Part shown: one piece after another, positions 19,812 through 28,698 of the stretch
Position numbering within the stretch: position 1 is the first letter of the stretch
Layout: each line of letters starts with the position of its first letter
NCBI RefSeq assembly: GCF_002836255.1
Contig: NZ_PJAU01000050.1
Span: forward strand, 26,423-90,422
DNA length: 64,000 nt
Source of the DNA: Colwellia sp. 75C3
GTDB taxonomy: Bacteria; Pseudomonadota; Gammaproteobacteria; Enterobacterales; Alteromonadaceae
Direction: 5' to 3'
The notes under the pieces: generated by a model
Told to the model about the DNA's origin: nothing
The model's database searches: none
The model's input: only the letters and a program-made list of their open reading frames with translations
Program-made: the position numbers and the translations under genes

Positions 19812-19841
19812 AGCGGTATGAAAAAACCGATAAGCGGTATG
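19812..19841. promoter_or_regulatory. Tandem AGCGGTATG repeats, candidate LytTR binding site
   Basis: Two identical 9-mers AGCGGTATG at 19812-19820 and 19833-19841 are spaced exactly 21 bp start to start, about two helical turns. A third AGCGGTAT occurs at 19871. LytTR regulators bind pairs of ~9-bp direct repeats with this spacing, and the gene just downstream encodes one, so autoregulation is likely. Confidence 0.5.
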
Positions 19842-19852
19842 GTGATTTAATA

Positions 19853-21388
19853 ATGAAAAAGGTAATTTTTAGCGGTATTCTTTGTTTATTGCTGTTTTTT
19901 ATCAGCGTAAACAAGGTTTATGCTCAATCAATTATTTCAATTGATAATGAATCGATTGTTGTTTGCTTGGCAATATCGGCCTTTACGACACCACCTACTT
20001 TTGATGAAGATAATTGTCATAGCCAACATTTATCTACCGTTGATCCTCAAAACAAAGCTATTTGGTTGAAAGCCAACTTACCTGTAACGCAACGTTACTT
20101 ACAACGGCAGCAACCCTCGGGTTTATTTGTTTTTGCTAAGATGTCGAGCGAAGTGTTTTTTAATGGCCAGCGACTGGGTAATAACGGCACACCAGATGTA
20201 CTTTCAAATAAAGAGTTTGTCGGTCAAATGGATGTCAGGTTTTATGTGCCGCCCAAGTTAATCAAGCAAGGTGATAATGAGGTTATTATTTATGCTTCTT
20301 CACATCACGGCTTTATATCGTTAGCAAGCCCAATTCATTTTATTGGCTTAGCTGAATACGACGACCCACAGTCATTTTTCCAACGTGATTTATGGCTTTT
20401 ATTAAGTTTATTAGGTGCGTTATTATTGGGGAGTATTGCGTTAGCAACCATCGCATTTCAATCGGAAGATAAAAAAAGCACACTGCTACTGTTACTTATG
20501 GCGGTGTTATCCAGTGGGCAATTATTTATTGAAGTTAGTCGAGCGCTGTTTAGCTATAGTTACCCTTTTCAGGATTTAAGATTAATCACTATAACGTTGT
20601 TCGCTTTAGGTTTTGGTTTTAGTTTTTTGGCTTTTTCACTTCAAAAATATAATAGCTCACACACTAAAACTTGGTTGTTAAGTACATTGTTATTAAGCAT
20701 GTTAGCGGTAACGTTAATTCCGGGTTTTGACGGAAAGACCGCAATGGCTATTTTGGTTCCCACCTTAAATAGTTTGATATTTATCAGCGCTAAATACTTT
20801 AAAGAACGCGATAAAAAATTATTAACCGTGGTATGTATTTACGCTTTTTTCTCACTGAGCATAGTACTGACGTTTTCTTCTTTTCATGCTAATTATTTTT
20901 ACTACATTGTTACGGCAATGATAACTTTCTTCGTCATTAATAAAGCCAATGAGCTAGTTAAAGAAAAATATCTTAGAAAAAAAGAAAGTGAACAAGTATT
21001 AAAGTTACAGCTGAAGTTAGAGCAAATTCAGCAAAAAAGTACGCCGACAAAATTAAAGTTAACCAGTGCAGGAAAAACTGAATTCCTACTTACCCAAGAT
21101 GTTGAATATTGCAAAGCTGCCGGCGATTATGTTGAAATCTTCCTTGTTAATAAACAGCTCTCTTTATTTAGTGGTACGTTAAAAGCCATAGAGGAACAAT
21201 TACCTGCAACGTTTATCAAGGTGCATCGTTCTTATATTGTTAATTTAGAACAAGTCGTTTCAATCTTGTCTAATAAGCAAGGAGCGACAAGTGGTGGATT
21301 GTTAATGTTACAAACAGGTGCTGAAGTTCCCGTTAGTCGAAGAATACTACCAAGGGTACGAGAGGTAGTGAAAGGCAATGTGGAATGA
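19853..21388 (+). CDS. Membrane-bound LytTR-family transcriptional regulator
   Basis: 511 aa from the ATG at 19853, chosen because a signal peptide (MKKVIFSGILCLLLFF) starts there; an in-frame ATG exists at 19766 with an unlikely hydrophilic extension. Layout: signal peptide, periplasmic sensor-like domain (~25-180, two early cysteines), six or seven transmembrane helices (~185-385), a short coiled coil rich in Lys/Glu/Gln, then a LytTR DNA-binding domain (~410-510) with Y-C-K-A-A-G-D-Y-V-E-I and F-I-K-V-H-R-S-Y-I-V-N. A one-component membrane regulator; the ligand is unknown. The paired repeats before it suggest self-control, and the divergent S33 hydrolase may be a target. Confidence 0.87.
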   Translation: MKKVIFSGILCLLLFFISVNKVYAQSIISIDNESIVVCLAISAFTTPPTFDEDNCHSQHLSTVDPQNKAIWLKANLPVTQRYLQRQQPSGLFVFAKMSSEVFFNGQRLGNNGTPDVLSNKEFVGQMDVRFYVPPKLIKQGDNEVIIYASSHHGFISLASPIHFIGLAEYDDPQSFFQRDLWLLLSLLGALLLGSIALATIAFQSEDKKSTLLLLLMAVLSSGQLFIEVSRALFSYSYPFQDLRLITITLFALGFGFSFLAFSLQKYNSSHTKTWLLSTLLLSMLAVTLIPGFDGKTAMAILVPTLNSLIFISAKYFKERDKKLLTVVCIYAFFSLSIVLTFSSFHANYFYYIVTAMITFFVINKANELVKEKYLRKKESEQVLKLQLKLEQIQQKSTPTKLKLTSAGKTEFLLTQDVEYCKAAGDYVEIFLVNKQLSLFSGTLKAIEEQLPATFIKVHRSYIVNLEQVVSILSNKQGATSGGLLMLQTGAEVPVSRRILPRVREVVKGNVE

Positions 21389-21457
21389 GAAAACAATGAA
21401 GTGAATGGTTATGCGATCCAAGTAATAACAATAATTATCAGATATATAGGTAGTCTA

Positions 21458-21577
21458 GTGATTGTTGGTGACTCAATTATAAAAGGGTAGAACGTTCGTA
21501 TGATGGGTAACTCGTTTAAGTTGGTGATGAGGAAAATGACCAAGAAAGATCAGCCATCAATTTTGACACATTTGTAA
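21458..21577 (+). repeat. Partial MmcQ/YjbR copy D (stop codon inside)
   Basis: Homologous to the C-terminal unit of the gene at 9546. It has GTATGATGGGTAACTCGTTT near 21500 and AAAATGACCAAGAAAGATCAG, ending in TAA at 21575-21577. The frame is interrupted by TAG before the N-V-R-M-M-G-N segment, so this copy is a pseudogene. Confidence 0.82.
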
Positions 21578-21603
21578 TGTACTATCCCTTAGGCCTTCAT
21601 ACC

Positions 21604-21635
21604 AAAAAGCACCAAACTTGTGAATGGTGCTTTTT
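21604..21635. terminator. Bidirectional terminator between convergent genes
   Basis: AAAAAGCACCA (21604-21614) pairs perfectly with TGGTGCTTTTT (21625-21635) around a 10-nt loop, with A and T runs on the two sides. It can stop both the rightward LytTR transcript and the leftward lipoprotein transcript. Confidence 0.9.
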
Positions 21636-21671
21636 GTAAATTGGCATAATTAAGCCGTTACTTAAATATGC

Positions 21672-23276
21672 CTAGTGGTAGGTAATAGTAAATACCGAGA
21701 CTGGTGGAACAGGCTCTTCATTTTCATGGTCACCTAAAATATAGACTTGCCCATCTCTTATCGCTAAATCACTCGGGTCAGTAACATCTTCATTATCTAG
21801 ATCAAATACCGCGATAATTTCACCGACTAAGTTTAGTTGAATTACCTTAGTAAATGTTTCAGATAAAACATAAACATGACCATCACTATATTGAACACCT
21901 TGTGCATCGTAAGCAAAAATACTGCCATTGGTTTCTTCAGGGAAAGTAATATCGTGTTTTTCTTTTAAGGAGAAGTCACGGTTCAAAATGATTAATACAT
22001 CTTTATCGTCTTCATTACCTTGGTCAGGCACTAAGAAGTATTCCCCTGAACTTTCATCCTTTCCTAAGCCGGAATAACGATAGCCATGACCATCATCATT
22101 CTTTACATCAATGTGATGTTCTTTTGTTAACTCATAGACATCGTTGACTTTATTAAACTGTCCAACTAAACCCGTATCCGTTAAGGCGAAAAATTCATCT
22201 ACGCCGCCCACAATGGCTTCAGTACAGCCTTGATTACAGTTAATACTGTCAAAATTAATTTCAACACGTGATGTTTTATTGAAGTCACTATCAAGGGTAA
22301 ACATTTCTGCTTGGTCAGTAATTATCATCCAAGTATCATCAAACATTGACCAAATACCTGATGGCTGCACGATGTCTTCAGATAATGGATATTGTGCAAC
22401 TAAGGTTAACTCACCGCTATCTTCAATCGGTCCTGCGCCAATGAGATCGTCTTTATCCATAACTAAGTAAATATTATTTTCTATATCACTGGTTGAAACG
22501 GCAATACGGCCATCGGGCATTAAGCTAATATCATTAAAGGCTGTTGTCTCAAAGCCTTCTAAGTACCAAGAGTCGTTGTGCGTTAATGTAGAACCCTCGG
22601 CCTCGTAAAGCATTACCATGTCGTTGTTGTCAGCTTCGGCTAATAAGAAAAATTTCTCTTCAGTAATCGAGATGCCGTTAACGGCAATATCTGCGGTTAA
22701 TTCATAGTTAATTGATTGCTCAGTTTCTGCATTGAAATGTACTAATTGATGGGCTACTTGGTCATATAACCAAATGTTTTTATTGCCTTCTTCATCAAGC
22801 GTAAGCTCGGTAAACTCTGCACCTTCGTTTACAGTCCATTGGGTGGTTTTGTCTGTACTACGATTATATTGAGAAAGTACATTGTCACCCGAGACAAACC
22901 AAATGAGATCTTCCTGACGTTCAAGGTCTACCGCGTTCATTGCTTCGTTCGACTGTTGTGCTACGGAGTGATAAAACAACTCATTTGAATCACCATCTAT
23001 AAAACCGTACTCTTTATTTGCTTGGTGTATATCAAACATTGGCCAATTGATATCTATGCTAGTAATCGCATCAACTACCTGCTCTTCTTCAGGGTAGGTT
23101 ACGTACATGGCTAATGGAAAGTCATCTACCATAGAAGAGCCTTCAATGGGCAAAACTAATTCAAGTGCTGGGTTAGTTGGCACTGGCGTTATAGGGGTAG
23201 TACTTGAATCATCATCACTATCACATGCAGATAAAAGTGAGATAAGAGATAGGGCTATTAGTGATTTTTTAAACAT
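21672..23276 (-). CDS. SdiA-regulated-type beta-propeller lipoprotein
   Basis: 534 aa. A lipoprotein signal with lipobox LLSAC (Cys18), then a low-complexity Asp/Ser/Thr/Pro linker and a repetitive all-beta body with recurring I-W-x-V/W-L-Y-D strands, consistent with a beta-propeller. The C-terminal ~180 residues (S-G-L-G, V-P-D-Q-G-N, G-V-Q-Y-S-D-G-H-V-Y-V-L-S-E, D-P-S-D-L-A) resemble the SdiA-regulated family. The role is unknown; it probably sits on the inner leaflet of the outer membrane. Its promoter carries a TGTCAA-N5-TGTCAA box like that in front of the two-component operon, so it is a likely target of that regulator. Confidence 0.78.
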   Translation of the reverse strand: MFKKSLIALSLISLLSACDSDDDSSTTPITPVPTNPALELVLPIEGSSMVDDFPLAMYVTYPEEEQVVDAITSIDINWPMFDIHQANKEYGFIDGDSNELFYHSVAQQSNEAMNAVDLERQEDLIWFVSGDNVLSQYNRSTDKTTQWTVNEGAEFTELTLDEEGNKNIWLYDQVAHQLVHFNAETEQSINYELTADIAVNGISITEEKFFLLAEADNNDMVMLYEAEGSTLTHNDSWYLEGFETTAFNDISLMPDGRIAVSTSDIENNIYLVMDKDDLIGAGPIEDSGELTLVAQYPLSEDIVQPSGIWSMFDDTWMIITDQAEMFTLDSDFNKTSRVEINFDSINCNQGCTEAIVGGVDEFFALTDTGLVGQFNKVNDVYELTKEHHIDVKNDDGHGYRYSGLGKDESSGEYFLVPDQGNEDDKDVLIILNRDFSLKEKHDITFPEETNGSIFAYDAQGVQYSDGHVYVLSETFTKVIQLNLVGEIIAVFDLDNEDVTDPSDLAIRDGQVYILGDHENEEPVPPVSVFTITYH

Positions 23277-23322
23277 TGTTTTTGCTCCGTAATATTTTGT
23301 ACTGCAACAGTAGCAAGGCGGT

Positions 23323-23340
23323 TGTCAACGATGTGTCAAT
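23323..23340. promoter_or_regulatory. TGTCAA-N5-TGTCAA operator before lipoprotein gene
   Basis: TGTCAA at 23323-23328 and 23334-23339 are spaced 11 bp, one helical turn, about 50 bp upstream of the leftward lipoprotein gene start (23276). The box matches the one at 24485 (TGTCAA-N5-TGTCAATG in both). OmpR/PhoB-type regulators bind such tandem half-sites. Confidence 0.6.
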
Positions 23341-23383
23341 GGCTTTTGTAAATACTGTATTTTTATTATTAAAAGGTAGATAC

Positions 23384-23416
23384 AAAAAAAGCCCGTACTG
23401 CTAAAGCAACACGGGC
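23384..23416 (-). terminator. Terminator of the LpxO-like gene
   Basis: On the minus strand GCCCGT...ACGGGC (arms 23391-23396 and 23411-23416, with an inner TGC/GCA pairing) is followed by seven Ts (23384-23390 read as A on +). It lies 50 bp past the stop of the 23466-24434 gene. Confidence 0.85.
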
Positions 23417-23465
23417 AAGGGGGAAAACGGTAGTGAGTTAAATGACAATACTCGCTATTTTCAGC

Positions 23466-24434
23466 TTAAAAAAGGGCGAGTAACATGGTGATTACACTGA
23501 TTATTAAGCTTAATAAGAGTAAAAGTAACATAGTATTAAACAACCACTTTATCGGGTAATAAACACGGGGTTTTTTCTTTTTAAGTTGTTTAGCTGAGGC
23601 TAAAAATGGCGTAACTTTAGCAAACAATTTGTTCACAATACCCGCTTGGTCTCCTTCTATATTCGGTACCAACATTTGTGTAATGAGCTTTTTGTAAAAA
23701 AAGTTGATGAGCTTGCCAAAGATGTTCATTGGTCTTTCTACATCACACATAAGAATGAGTCGGGTTTCATCGGTGTTATTTTCTACATAGTGTAAATAAG
23801 TTTCATCAAACATGAAGGCTTCACCATTGCGCCATGATTGACTCTTACCATCAACATTAATAAAACACTGGTCACTATTTGGTGTATCTAAAGCCAGATG
23901 ATATCTTAATGAACAAGCTGCGGGATCTAAGTGTCGAGTTAATTTAGAGCGTGGCGGTAATACGGTAAACATGGCACCATTAATCGCCGGGATTTTATTG
24001 ATTAACGCGACAGTATTAGGGCAGTGTGCTAATGCTGAATTAAGTGTTGTGCCATACCAAGTACAATAAAATTTACTCCAACCATACTTATAAAAAGTGC
24101 GAAAGCCGACATCATAAAAGCTATCATTTTGCTTATTGGTGGTTTGCTCAAAATAGCCATTGTCTAATAACGCCTTAGCTTCTTTAGCGATCACTTGCCA
24201 GTTATCTTCAAGCATCGTTAAATGATCAAAATGACTGGTTTTAATGAAAGGAGTAGATGCCCACTTTTTAGTTGCCATATATAACATTACGTTAAGCGGC
24301 GCAAAAATAGGCCAGCCTTTTCGTAAATATTCTACAGCACTCGCAAATTTTACAGCGCCTCTGAAATGGTAAACATAGATGGCGGAGCAAATAGAAAACA
24401 AGACTAATAGCATTGTGATGGTATTAACATTCAT
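23466..24434 (-). CDS. Aspartyl/asparaginyl beta-hydroxylase family, LpxO-like membrane dioxygenase
   Basis: 322 aa with a transmembrane helix at each end (~5-22 and ~295-320), so it is anchored to the inner membrane. The core is the Fe(II)/2-oxoglutarate beta-hydroxylase domain: His168-x-Asp170 in RHLDPA, distal His215 in ETYLHYVEN and Arg225 for 2-oxoglutarate. This combination with membrane anchors is typical of LpxO, which hydroxylates lipid A acyl chains. The exact substrate is not proven. Divergent from an OmpR-type response regulator, with a shared palindromic operator between them, which fits envelope-stress-controlled lipid A modification. Confidence 0.82.
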   Translation of the reverse strand: MNVNTITMLLVLFSICSAIYVYHFRGAVKFASAVEYLRKGWPIFAPLNVMLYMATKKWASTPFIKTSHFDHLTMLEDNWQVIAKEAKALLDNGYFEQTTNKQNDSFYDVGFRTFYKYGWSKFYCTWYGTTLNSALAHCPNTVALINKIPAINGAMFTVLPPRSKLTRHLDPAACSLRYHLALDTPNSDQCFINVDGKSQSWRNGEAFMFDETYLHYVENNTDETRLILMCDVERPMNIFGKLINFFYKKLITQMLVPNIEGDQAGIVNKLFAKVTPFLASAKQLKKKKPRVYYPIKWLFNTMLLLLLLSLIISVITMLLALF

Positions 24435-24484
24435 GGCTTTAATTACGTGTAGCTTAATAGAGGTACACAGTGTAAAAGTTAGCT

Positions 24485-24548
24485 TGTCAATAAAGTGTCA
24501 ATGCTACGGGCTTAACGAAGGGCGTTAAGCATTGACACTTTATCGACA
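24485..24548. promoter_or_regulatory. Large palindromic operator in the divergent hydroxylase/two-component promoter
   Basis: Two 21-bp arms (24485-24505 and 24528-24548) are inverted copies with a single mismatch. Each arm holds two half-sites 11 bp apart: TGTCAA-N5-TGTCAA on one side, and TTGACA...TCGACA on the other. An inner CTTAACG/CGTTAAG hairpin lies between. Position and half-site phasing point to binding by the OmpR-type regulator encoded at 24638, controlling both directions. Confidence 0.7.
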
Positions 24549-24637
24549 AAGCGTTCTGTATTATATTTTAACTAGCCTAGCAAACTTATGCTTTAGCTAA
24601 ATATAATGCTGTTGATGAATACACTCAAAGGAAAAAC

Positions 24638-25363
24638 ATGGCTTCTCCAATCGCTACAATGCGCGTATTAATCGCGGAAGATAATTTAGATATTGCTGAA
24701 AATATTGGCGATTTTTTAGAGATGAATGGTCATCATGTCGATTATGCTTATGATGGTTTAATGGCTGTTGAGCTCTTTAATCAGCATGATTTTGATGTCG
24801 TGGTGATGGATATAATGATGCCTAAAGTCGACGGCCTTAAAGCCACTGAACAAATTAGGCAAAGCCCCCGAGGTGATGTACCTATTATTATGCTAACTGC
24901 TAAAGATACTTTAGCGGAGAAATTAGACGGTTTTACGGCTGGCGCGGATGATTATCTTGTGAAGCCTTTTGCTATGCCAGAGCTTTATGCGCGCCTTCAA
25001 GCACAAGTGAGAAAGTCACAAACGAGTTACCACCACCAATTTTCGGTTGAAAATATTATGTTAGATCATAATGATAAGTCAGCCGCTATCAGTGGAAAGC
25101 CATTAGTGCTCAATCCAACAACGTTTAAAATCATGTGGCAACTTGCCAAGGCCTATCCAAACCTTGTCGCTAAAGCTGAGCTAGAATTTTTATTGTGGGG
25201 AGATTTACCTCCAGAGAACGATATTTTACGGAGCCATATTTATAACTTAAGGCAGTCACTGGCTAAATGTAATGATGATATTTCAATACTTGCGAAACAT
25301 GGGCAAGGTTATCAACTTGTTCTAAAAAATAAGCTCGCGAGTACGCATAAGTTGAGTAAATAA
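24638..25363 (+). CDS. OmpR/PhoB-family response regulator
   Basis: 241 aa. Receiver domain 8-120 with acidic pair E14/D15, phospho-acceptor Asp58 (VVMDIMMP), Thr87 (IIMLTAKD) and Lys109 (LVKPF); then a winged-helix DNA-binding domain (~135-235) with L-R-S-H-I-Y-N-L-R-Q-S-L and the final wing H-G-Q-G-Y-Q-L. AAAGGA precedes the ATG well. The histidine kinase starts 1 bp after the stop. It probably binds the TGTCAA operators at 23323 and 24485, hence regulates itself, the LpxO-like gene and the lipoprotein. Confidence 0.93.
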   Translation: MASPIATMRVLIAEDNLDIAENIGDFLEMNGHHVDYAYDGLMAVELFNQHDFDVVVMDIMMPKVDGLKATEQIRQSPRGDVPIIMLTAKDTLAEKLDGFTAGADDYLVKPFAMPELYARLQAQVRKSQTSYHHQFSVENIMLDHNDKSAAISGKPLVLNPTTFKIMWQLAKAYPNLVAKAELEFLLWGDLPPENDILRSHIYNLRQSLAKCNDDISILAKHGQGYQLVLKNKLASTHKLSK

Positions 25364-25364
25364 C

Positions 25365-26633
25365 ATGGTTCATTTAAGTTTAAGTCAGCGTGTTAAGGTG
25401 ACCTTTATTACCAGCTTTATACTGTTATCATTGATTAGCTTAGTGCTACTTTTTGCGACGACTAAAGGCATAGAAGACTATATTTTTGAGCGAGAGCTAA
25501 TACTCAATATAGAGCAATATCAACAAGCTGAACGTCGTGGTGAAAAAACGCTATTACCCACCGTCATTACCGTTTATTCCGATGTGTCTGAACTACCTGA
25601 TAATTTAGGGATATATATAGATGAAACGGCTATCGGTGTTTATGAGCTAGACCACCCCGAAGACTTAGATTACCACTATGCTATTACAGAAAACGCAGCA
25701 AAAAATCAGCAAATATTTTTATTTGACGTTAATCGCATTGAGCTATCCGAAGACTTAGAGAGAGAAATGTTTAGGTACTTGCTCATTGGTTTTATTGTGC
25801 TCTTTATTGTCTTCTTTTTAATTTTTCAATTAGTGGTTAAGCGCGCATTAGCCCCTATGTTTCAGTTGATTGAGCAAGTAAAGCAGCAAACATACCAACC
25901 TAAAACAAAACAAAATCATGATTTTAAATATCAGCATCCAGAAGATAATGAGCTAGGACTTTTATATAAAACATTTGGTGATTACAGTAAACGTATTGAA
26001 AAGTTTATTCAACGAGAGCAAGAGTTTTCAGGTTTTGCCAGTCATGAATTACGTACACCAGTTATGATCATTAAAGGCGCCACTGAGCTATTACAGTTAC
26101 AGCAAGATGAATGTAAACACTTAGCCAAACCATTAGCGCGCATCGAAAGGGCAACCCACAGCATGGAAGGTATGATTGAAATGCTATTAAGTTTGTCACG
26201 AGAACAATATCGTACTCAATCTCAGTTACAGCCAATTGATGCAACATTTTCCCAAGTACTTCACTCTTTTAAAGAACAGGCGTTATTAAAAAGTAAAGTG
26301 GTACAGGTCGTCGGTGAATTATCATCCACTATTCAGATTGAGAAAATACCCGCTGAAATTATATTTTCTAATATTATTAAAAATGCCATTCAACATGCAA
26401 CGGCTTCGGGTATCGAGATTAAGCTAACAGATAAAACATGCGTAATAAGTAATAGCGTTATGAAAGCGCAGCCAGGGCCTACTTCTTTGCCAGAACAAGG
26501 TTATGGTTTAGGAACATTGATTATTGAAAGGATTTGTTTACAGCATCATTGGCAATATAAGACATGGATTGACAATGATCATTATTTCGTTGAAATTTCC
26601 TTTGATGAGCCTCAAGTTTTTAACTGTGTATAG
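25365..26633 (+). CDS. Sensor histidine kinase
   Basis: 422 aa. Transmembrane helices at ~11-33 and ~137-159 enclose a ~100-residue acidic periplasmic sensor domain. After a short linker comes a HisKA domain with His227 in FASHELRTPV, then an ATPase domain with N-box NIIKNAIQHA and a G-Y-G-L-G-T-L segment; the G1 region is short. Cognate kinase of the preceding response regulator (gap 1 bp). The acidic sensor region could bind cations or cationic peptides as in PhoQ/PmrB-type kinases, but that is inference. A YjbR fragment begins 6 bp after its stop. Confidence 0.92.
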   Translation: MVHLSLSQRVKVTFITSFILLSLISLVLLFATTKGIEDYIFERELILNIEQYQQAERRGEKTLLPTVITVYSDVSELPDNLGIYIDETAIGVYELDHPEDLDYHYAITENAAKNQQIFLFDVNRIELSEDLEREMFRYLLIGFIVLFIVFFLIFQLVVKRALAPMFQLIEQVKQQTYQPKTKQNHDFKYQHPEDNELGLLYKTFGDYSKRIEKFIQREQEFSGFASHELRTPVMIIKGATELLQLQQDECKHLAKPLARIERATHSMEGMIEMLLSLSREQYRTQSQLQPIDATFSQVLHSFKEQALLKSKVVQVVGELSSTIQIEKIPAEIIFSNIIKNAIQHATASGIEIKLTDKTCVISNSVMKAQPGPTSLPEQGYGLGTLIIERICLQHHWQYKTWIDNDHYFVEISFDEPQVFNCV

Positions 26634-26639
26634 TGAAGT

Positions 26640-26783
26640 ATGAATAAACGTTTATGGAATACAATCATTCTTGATTGCTCAATTCCCCAAGGTGAAATTG
26701 AGCGCATGATGGATAATTCGTTTAAGCTAGTGGTAAGTAAAATGACCAAGAAAGGTCAGCAGTCGATTTCTATTCATTATTAA
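26640..26783 (+). repeat. Partial MmcQ/YjbR copy E (intact 47-codon frame)
   Basis: Exactly the last 144 bp of the YjbR gene, from ATG (26640) to TAA (26783). It codes M-N-K-R-L-W...ERMMDNSFKLVVSKMTKK...H-Y without interruption, and is the best-preserved of the partial copies. It starts 6 bp after the histidine kinase stop, so the left boundary is sharp. No convincing ribosome-binding site of its own. Confidence 0.88.
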
Positions 26784-26816
26784 CCAGTGCTACACTGTTA
26801 AAATCAATTCAACCAA

Positions 26817-27218
26817 ATGATTAAATACGTGCGTTTATTTAATAAATCACTTTGTTTTTTAGCATTTCTATTGCTAATTGTAACGCTAGGGGGCATGACC
26901 ACTTCCAGTGAAATTAATCATTCAGTTGAGTATAAATTGCCTATTGCTGAAATTGATAACCTCGTTAATAGCGTTGCTATTTTTGTTAATATTAATCAGG
27001 CTGCAAATTTCAATCATTTAAATCAAATTACTTTTGATTATATTCTGGTTGTTCTATTAGTTTTATTTTTGGTCTGTGTTGTAAATTATCAATGGTATAA
27101 GCCAACCACATCACCACCTCCTTGGTATATAGCTTTAAGGCATGGGTCGCGTTTAAAAATCTCAGGCTGGAAAACCAGTAACTTGCAGTATAAAGCTCAG
27201 CTAACCTACTCACATTAG
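26817..27218 (+). CDS. Small hypothetical membrane protein
   Basis: 133 aa open frame. Two hydrophobic segments (~12-28 and ~76-92) flank a polar ~45-residue stretch; the C-terminus is basic and Trp/Pro-rich. I recognise no family. No clear ribosome-binding site stands before the ATG, so the gene may be weakly expressed or spurious. It follows a YjbR fragment and precedes the S41 peptidase gene by 75 bp in the same direction. Confidence 0.4.
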   Translation: MIKYVRLFNKSLCFLAFLLLIVTLGGMTTSSEINHSVEYKLPIAEIDNLVNSVAIFVNINQAANFNHLNQITFDYILVVLLVLFLVCVVNYQWYKPTTSPPPWYIALRHGSRLKISGWKTSNLQYKAQLTYSH

Positions 27219-27293
27219 TTTCATGTTCTATTTTATTCATAGCTGCTAAACGATGTTTAGCGGTTAATTTAGTTATACATGAGAATAAATAAA

Positions 27294-28280
27294 ATGAAAA
27301 AAATTAAAATAATATTGATGTATGTTTTACTCTGGTTGAGTATAGGTTTTTCACAAGCATCAGACTTAAATAGGGAAAGTCTAAACGATACCTTGTCTAA
27401 AGAAAATATCGAGAAAGCGATTAGTAATATCATACTACTTTTGGAAAAAGAGTATATTTATCCAGAAAAAGCACTGTTAGTAGAAGAAGAGTTGAGACGT
27501 AAATTAGTCAATAATGAGTTTGATAAAATTAGTGATTGGTATTCTTTTATAAGAAGTCTTAATGCAATTATACGAGGTATTAGTGGTGATATGTACCTTG
27601 ATATCGTTGAAACCAACCCTTCACTTACTCTTGAAAAAGCGCAAAAGAAAAGTGTGTTTAATATCCAGGATAGCTATGGAGTTGGTGGTGTAGATCTCCT
27701 TTCAGGTAATATAGGCTATATGAGGATGAATTACTTTTATCAAAATCATAATGCAAAAAATGAAATTTTTCACGCATTAAAAGAGTTATCTAAAGTGGAC
27801 GCATTGATCATAGATTTACGGGATACGGAAGGTGATTCGATACCATTAGCGCAATATTTTATGAGTTTTTTTATAAAAGAAGGCACAATACTAAGTGAAA
27901 TTCTTTATGACAAACAAAATAAGAGAAAGCGATTAAGAGCGTTTGAAAATAGTGGTAATGATAAGTTTAAGCATGACTTTCCTATTTATATACTTACATC
28001 GTCATTTCTTTCAAGTTCAGGAGAGTTTTTTTGCTATACCCTTAAGCATTTCAAAAAAGCCGTTATCGTTGGTGAAAAAACCATGGGCATTGCTCATGTG
28101 CTACAAAATCAGAAAATAAACAATTACATCAGTTTAAATATTCCAATAGCTATTCCTATAAATCCAACTACTCATTCGAATTGGGAAAAAACAGGTGTGA
28201 CACCAGACTTAGATGTTGCAGCCAATTTAAGCTTAGATGCGGCTCATAAAATGGCAAAACAATATTTAGGTATATTTTAA
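27294..28280 (+). CDS. Secreted S41-family (C-terminal-processing-type) peptidase
   Basis: 328 aa from the ATG at 27294, chosen because the signal peptide (MKKIKIILMYVLLWLS) begins there; an in-frame ATG lies 15 bp upstream. The peptidase core has I-G-Y-M-R-M, the I-I-D-L-R-D segment, and the catalytic region T-S-S-F-L-S-S-S-G-E-F (~235-245), where the family has T-S-x-x-T-F-S-A-G-E, then V-G-E-K-T-M-G. There is no PDZ domain, so it belongs to the short S41 group seen near signalling genes rather than to Prc/CtpA. Probably periplasmic. The substrate is unknown. Confidence 0.82.
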   Translation: MKKIKIILMYVLLWLSIGFSQASDLNRESLNDTLSKENIEKAISNIILLLEKEYIYPEKALLVEEELRRKLVNNEFDKISDWYSFIRSLNAIIRGISGDMYLDIVETNPSLTLEKAQKKSVFNIQDSYGVGGVDLLSGNIGYMRMNYFYQNHNAKNEIFHALKELSKVDALIIDLRDTEGDSIPLAQYFMSFFIKEGTILSEILYDKQNKRKRLRAFENSGNDKFKHDFPIYILTSSFLSSSGEFFCYTLKHFKKAVIVGEKTMGIAHVLQNQKINNYISLNIPIAIPINPTTHSNWEKTGVTPDLDVAANLSLDAAHKMAKQYLGIF

Positions 28281-28303
28281 CTAGCATTATATTCGATAAA
28301 TTA

Positions 28304-28567
28304 ATACCAAATTGATTAAGTTCTTTCCCACTCAGCGAGAATTAAAAGGCTTAGAGGCAAGGCATTGATTGAAGAGAATGGTTATTCCCTTATCAAAATC
28401 AATAACGCCGCATAAAAGCCTTTTAAAATCGCCCTTGGGAGCTCATTGCTAAACTGATAACATCACAAAATTAATGAAATATAGAATAACTATGTTTAAC
28501 AAATTTTGTTTGTTCTAAGCTCATCAATGAAGCTCTGAGTAGGGAAGAAATTTAATCAAATTGGTAT
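28304..28567. mobile_element. MITE-like element with ~31-bp terminal inverted repeats
   Basis: Ends are inverted copies: TACCAAATTGATTAAG... (28305-28335) and ...TTTAATCAAATTGGTA (28535-28566), matching over ~31 bp with few mismatches, bounded by ATACC/GGTAT. No coding capacity in 264 bp. Inside, TTAAAAGGCTT/AAGCCTTTTAA and GGCATTGATT/AATCAATAACG form nested hairpins. It lies between the convergent S41 and DUF885 genes. A second element of the same design is at 61161-61321. From 28568 to 28698 nothing else is seen except the short inverted repeat TAATGAAAGGCC/GGCCTTTCATTA, a likely terminator. Confidence 0.8.
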
Positions 28568-28698
28568 AAGTAATGAGATTCATTATGAGCGAACGATATA
28601 AGCCGTAAATAGTGTTTTTTAAATATTAATATTCTGGCTAATGAAAGGCCAATAATGGCCTTTCATTAGTTATGTAAATCAATAAATAAGTGTGAAGT

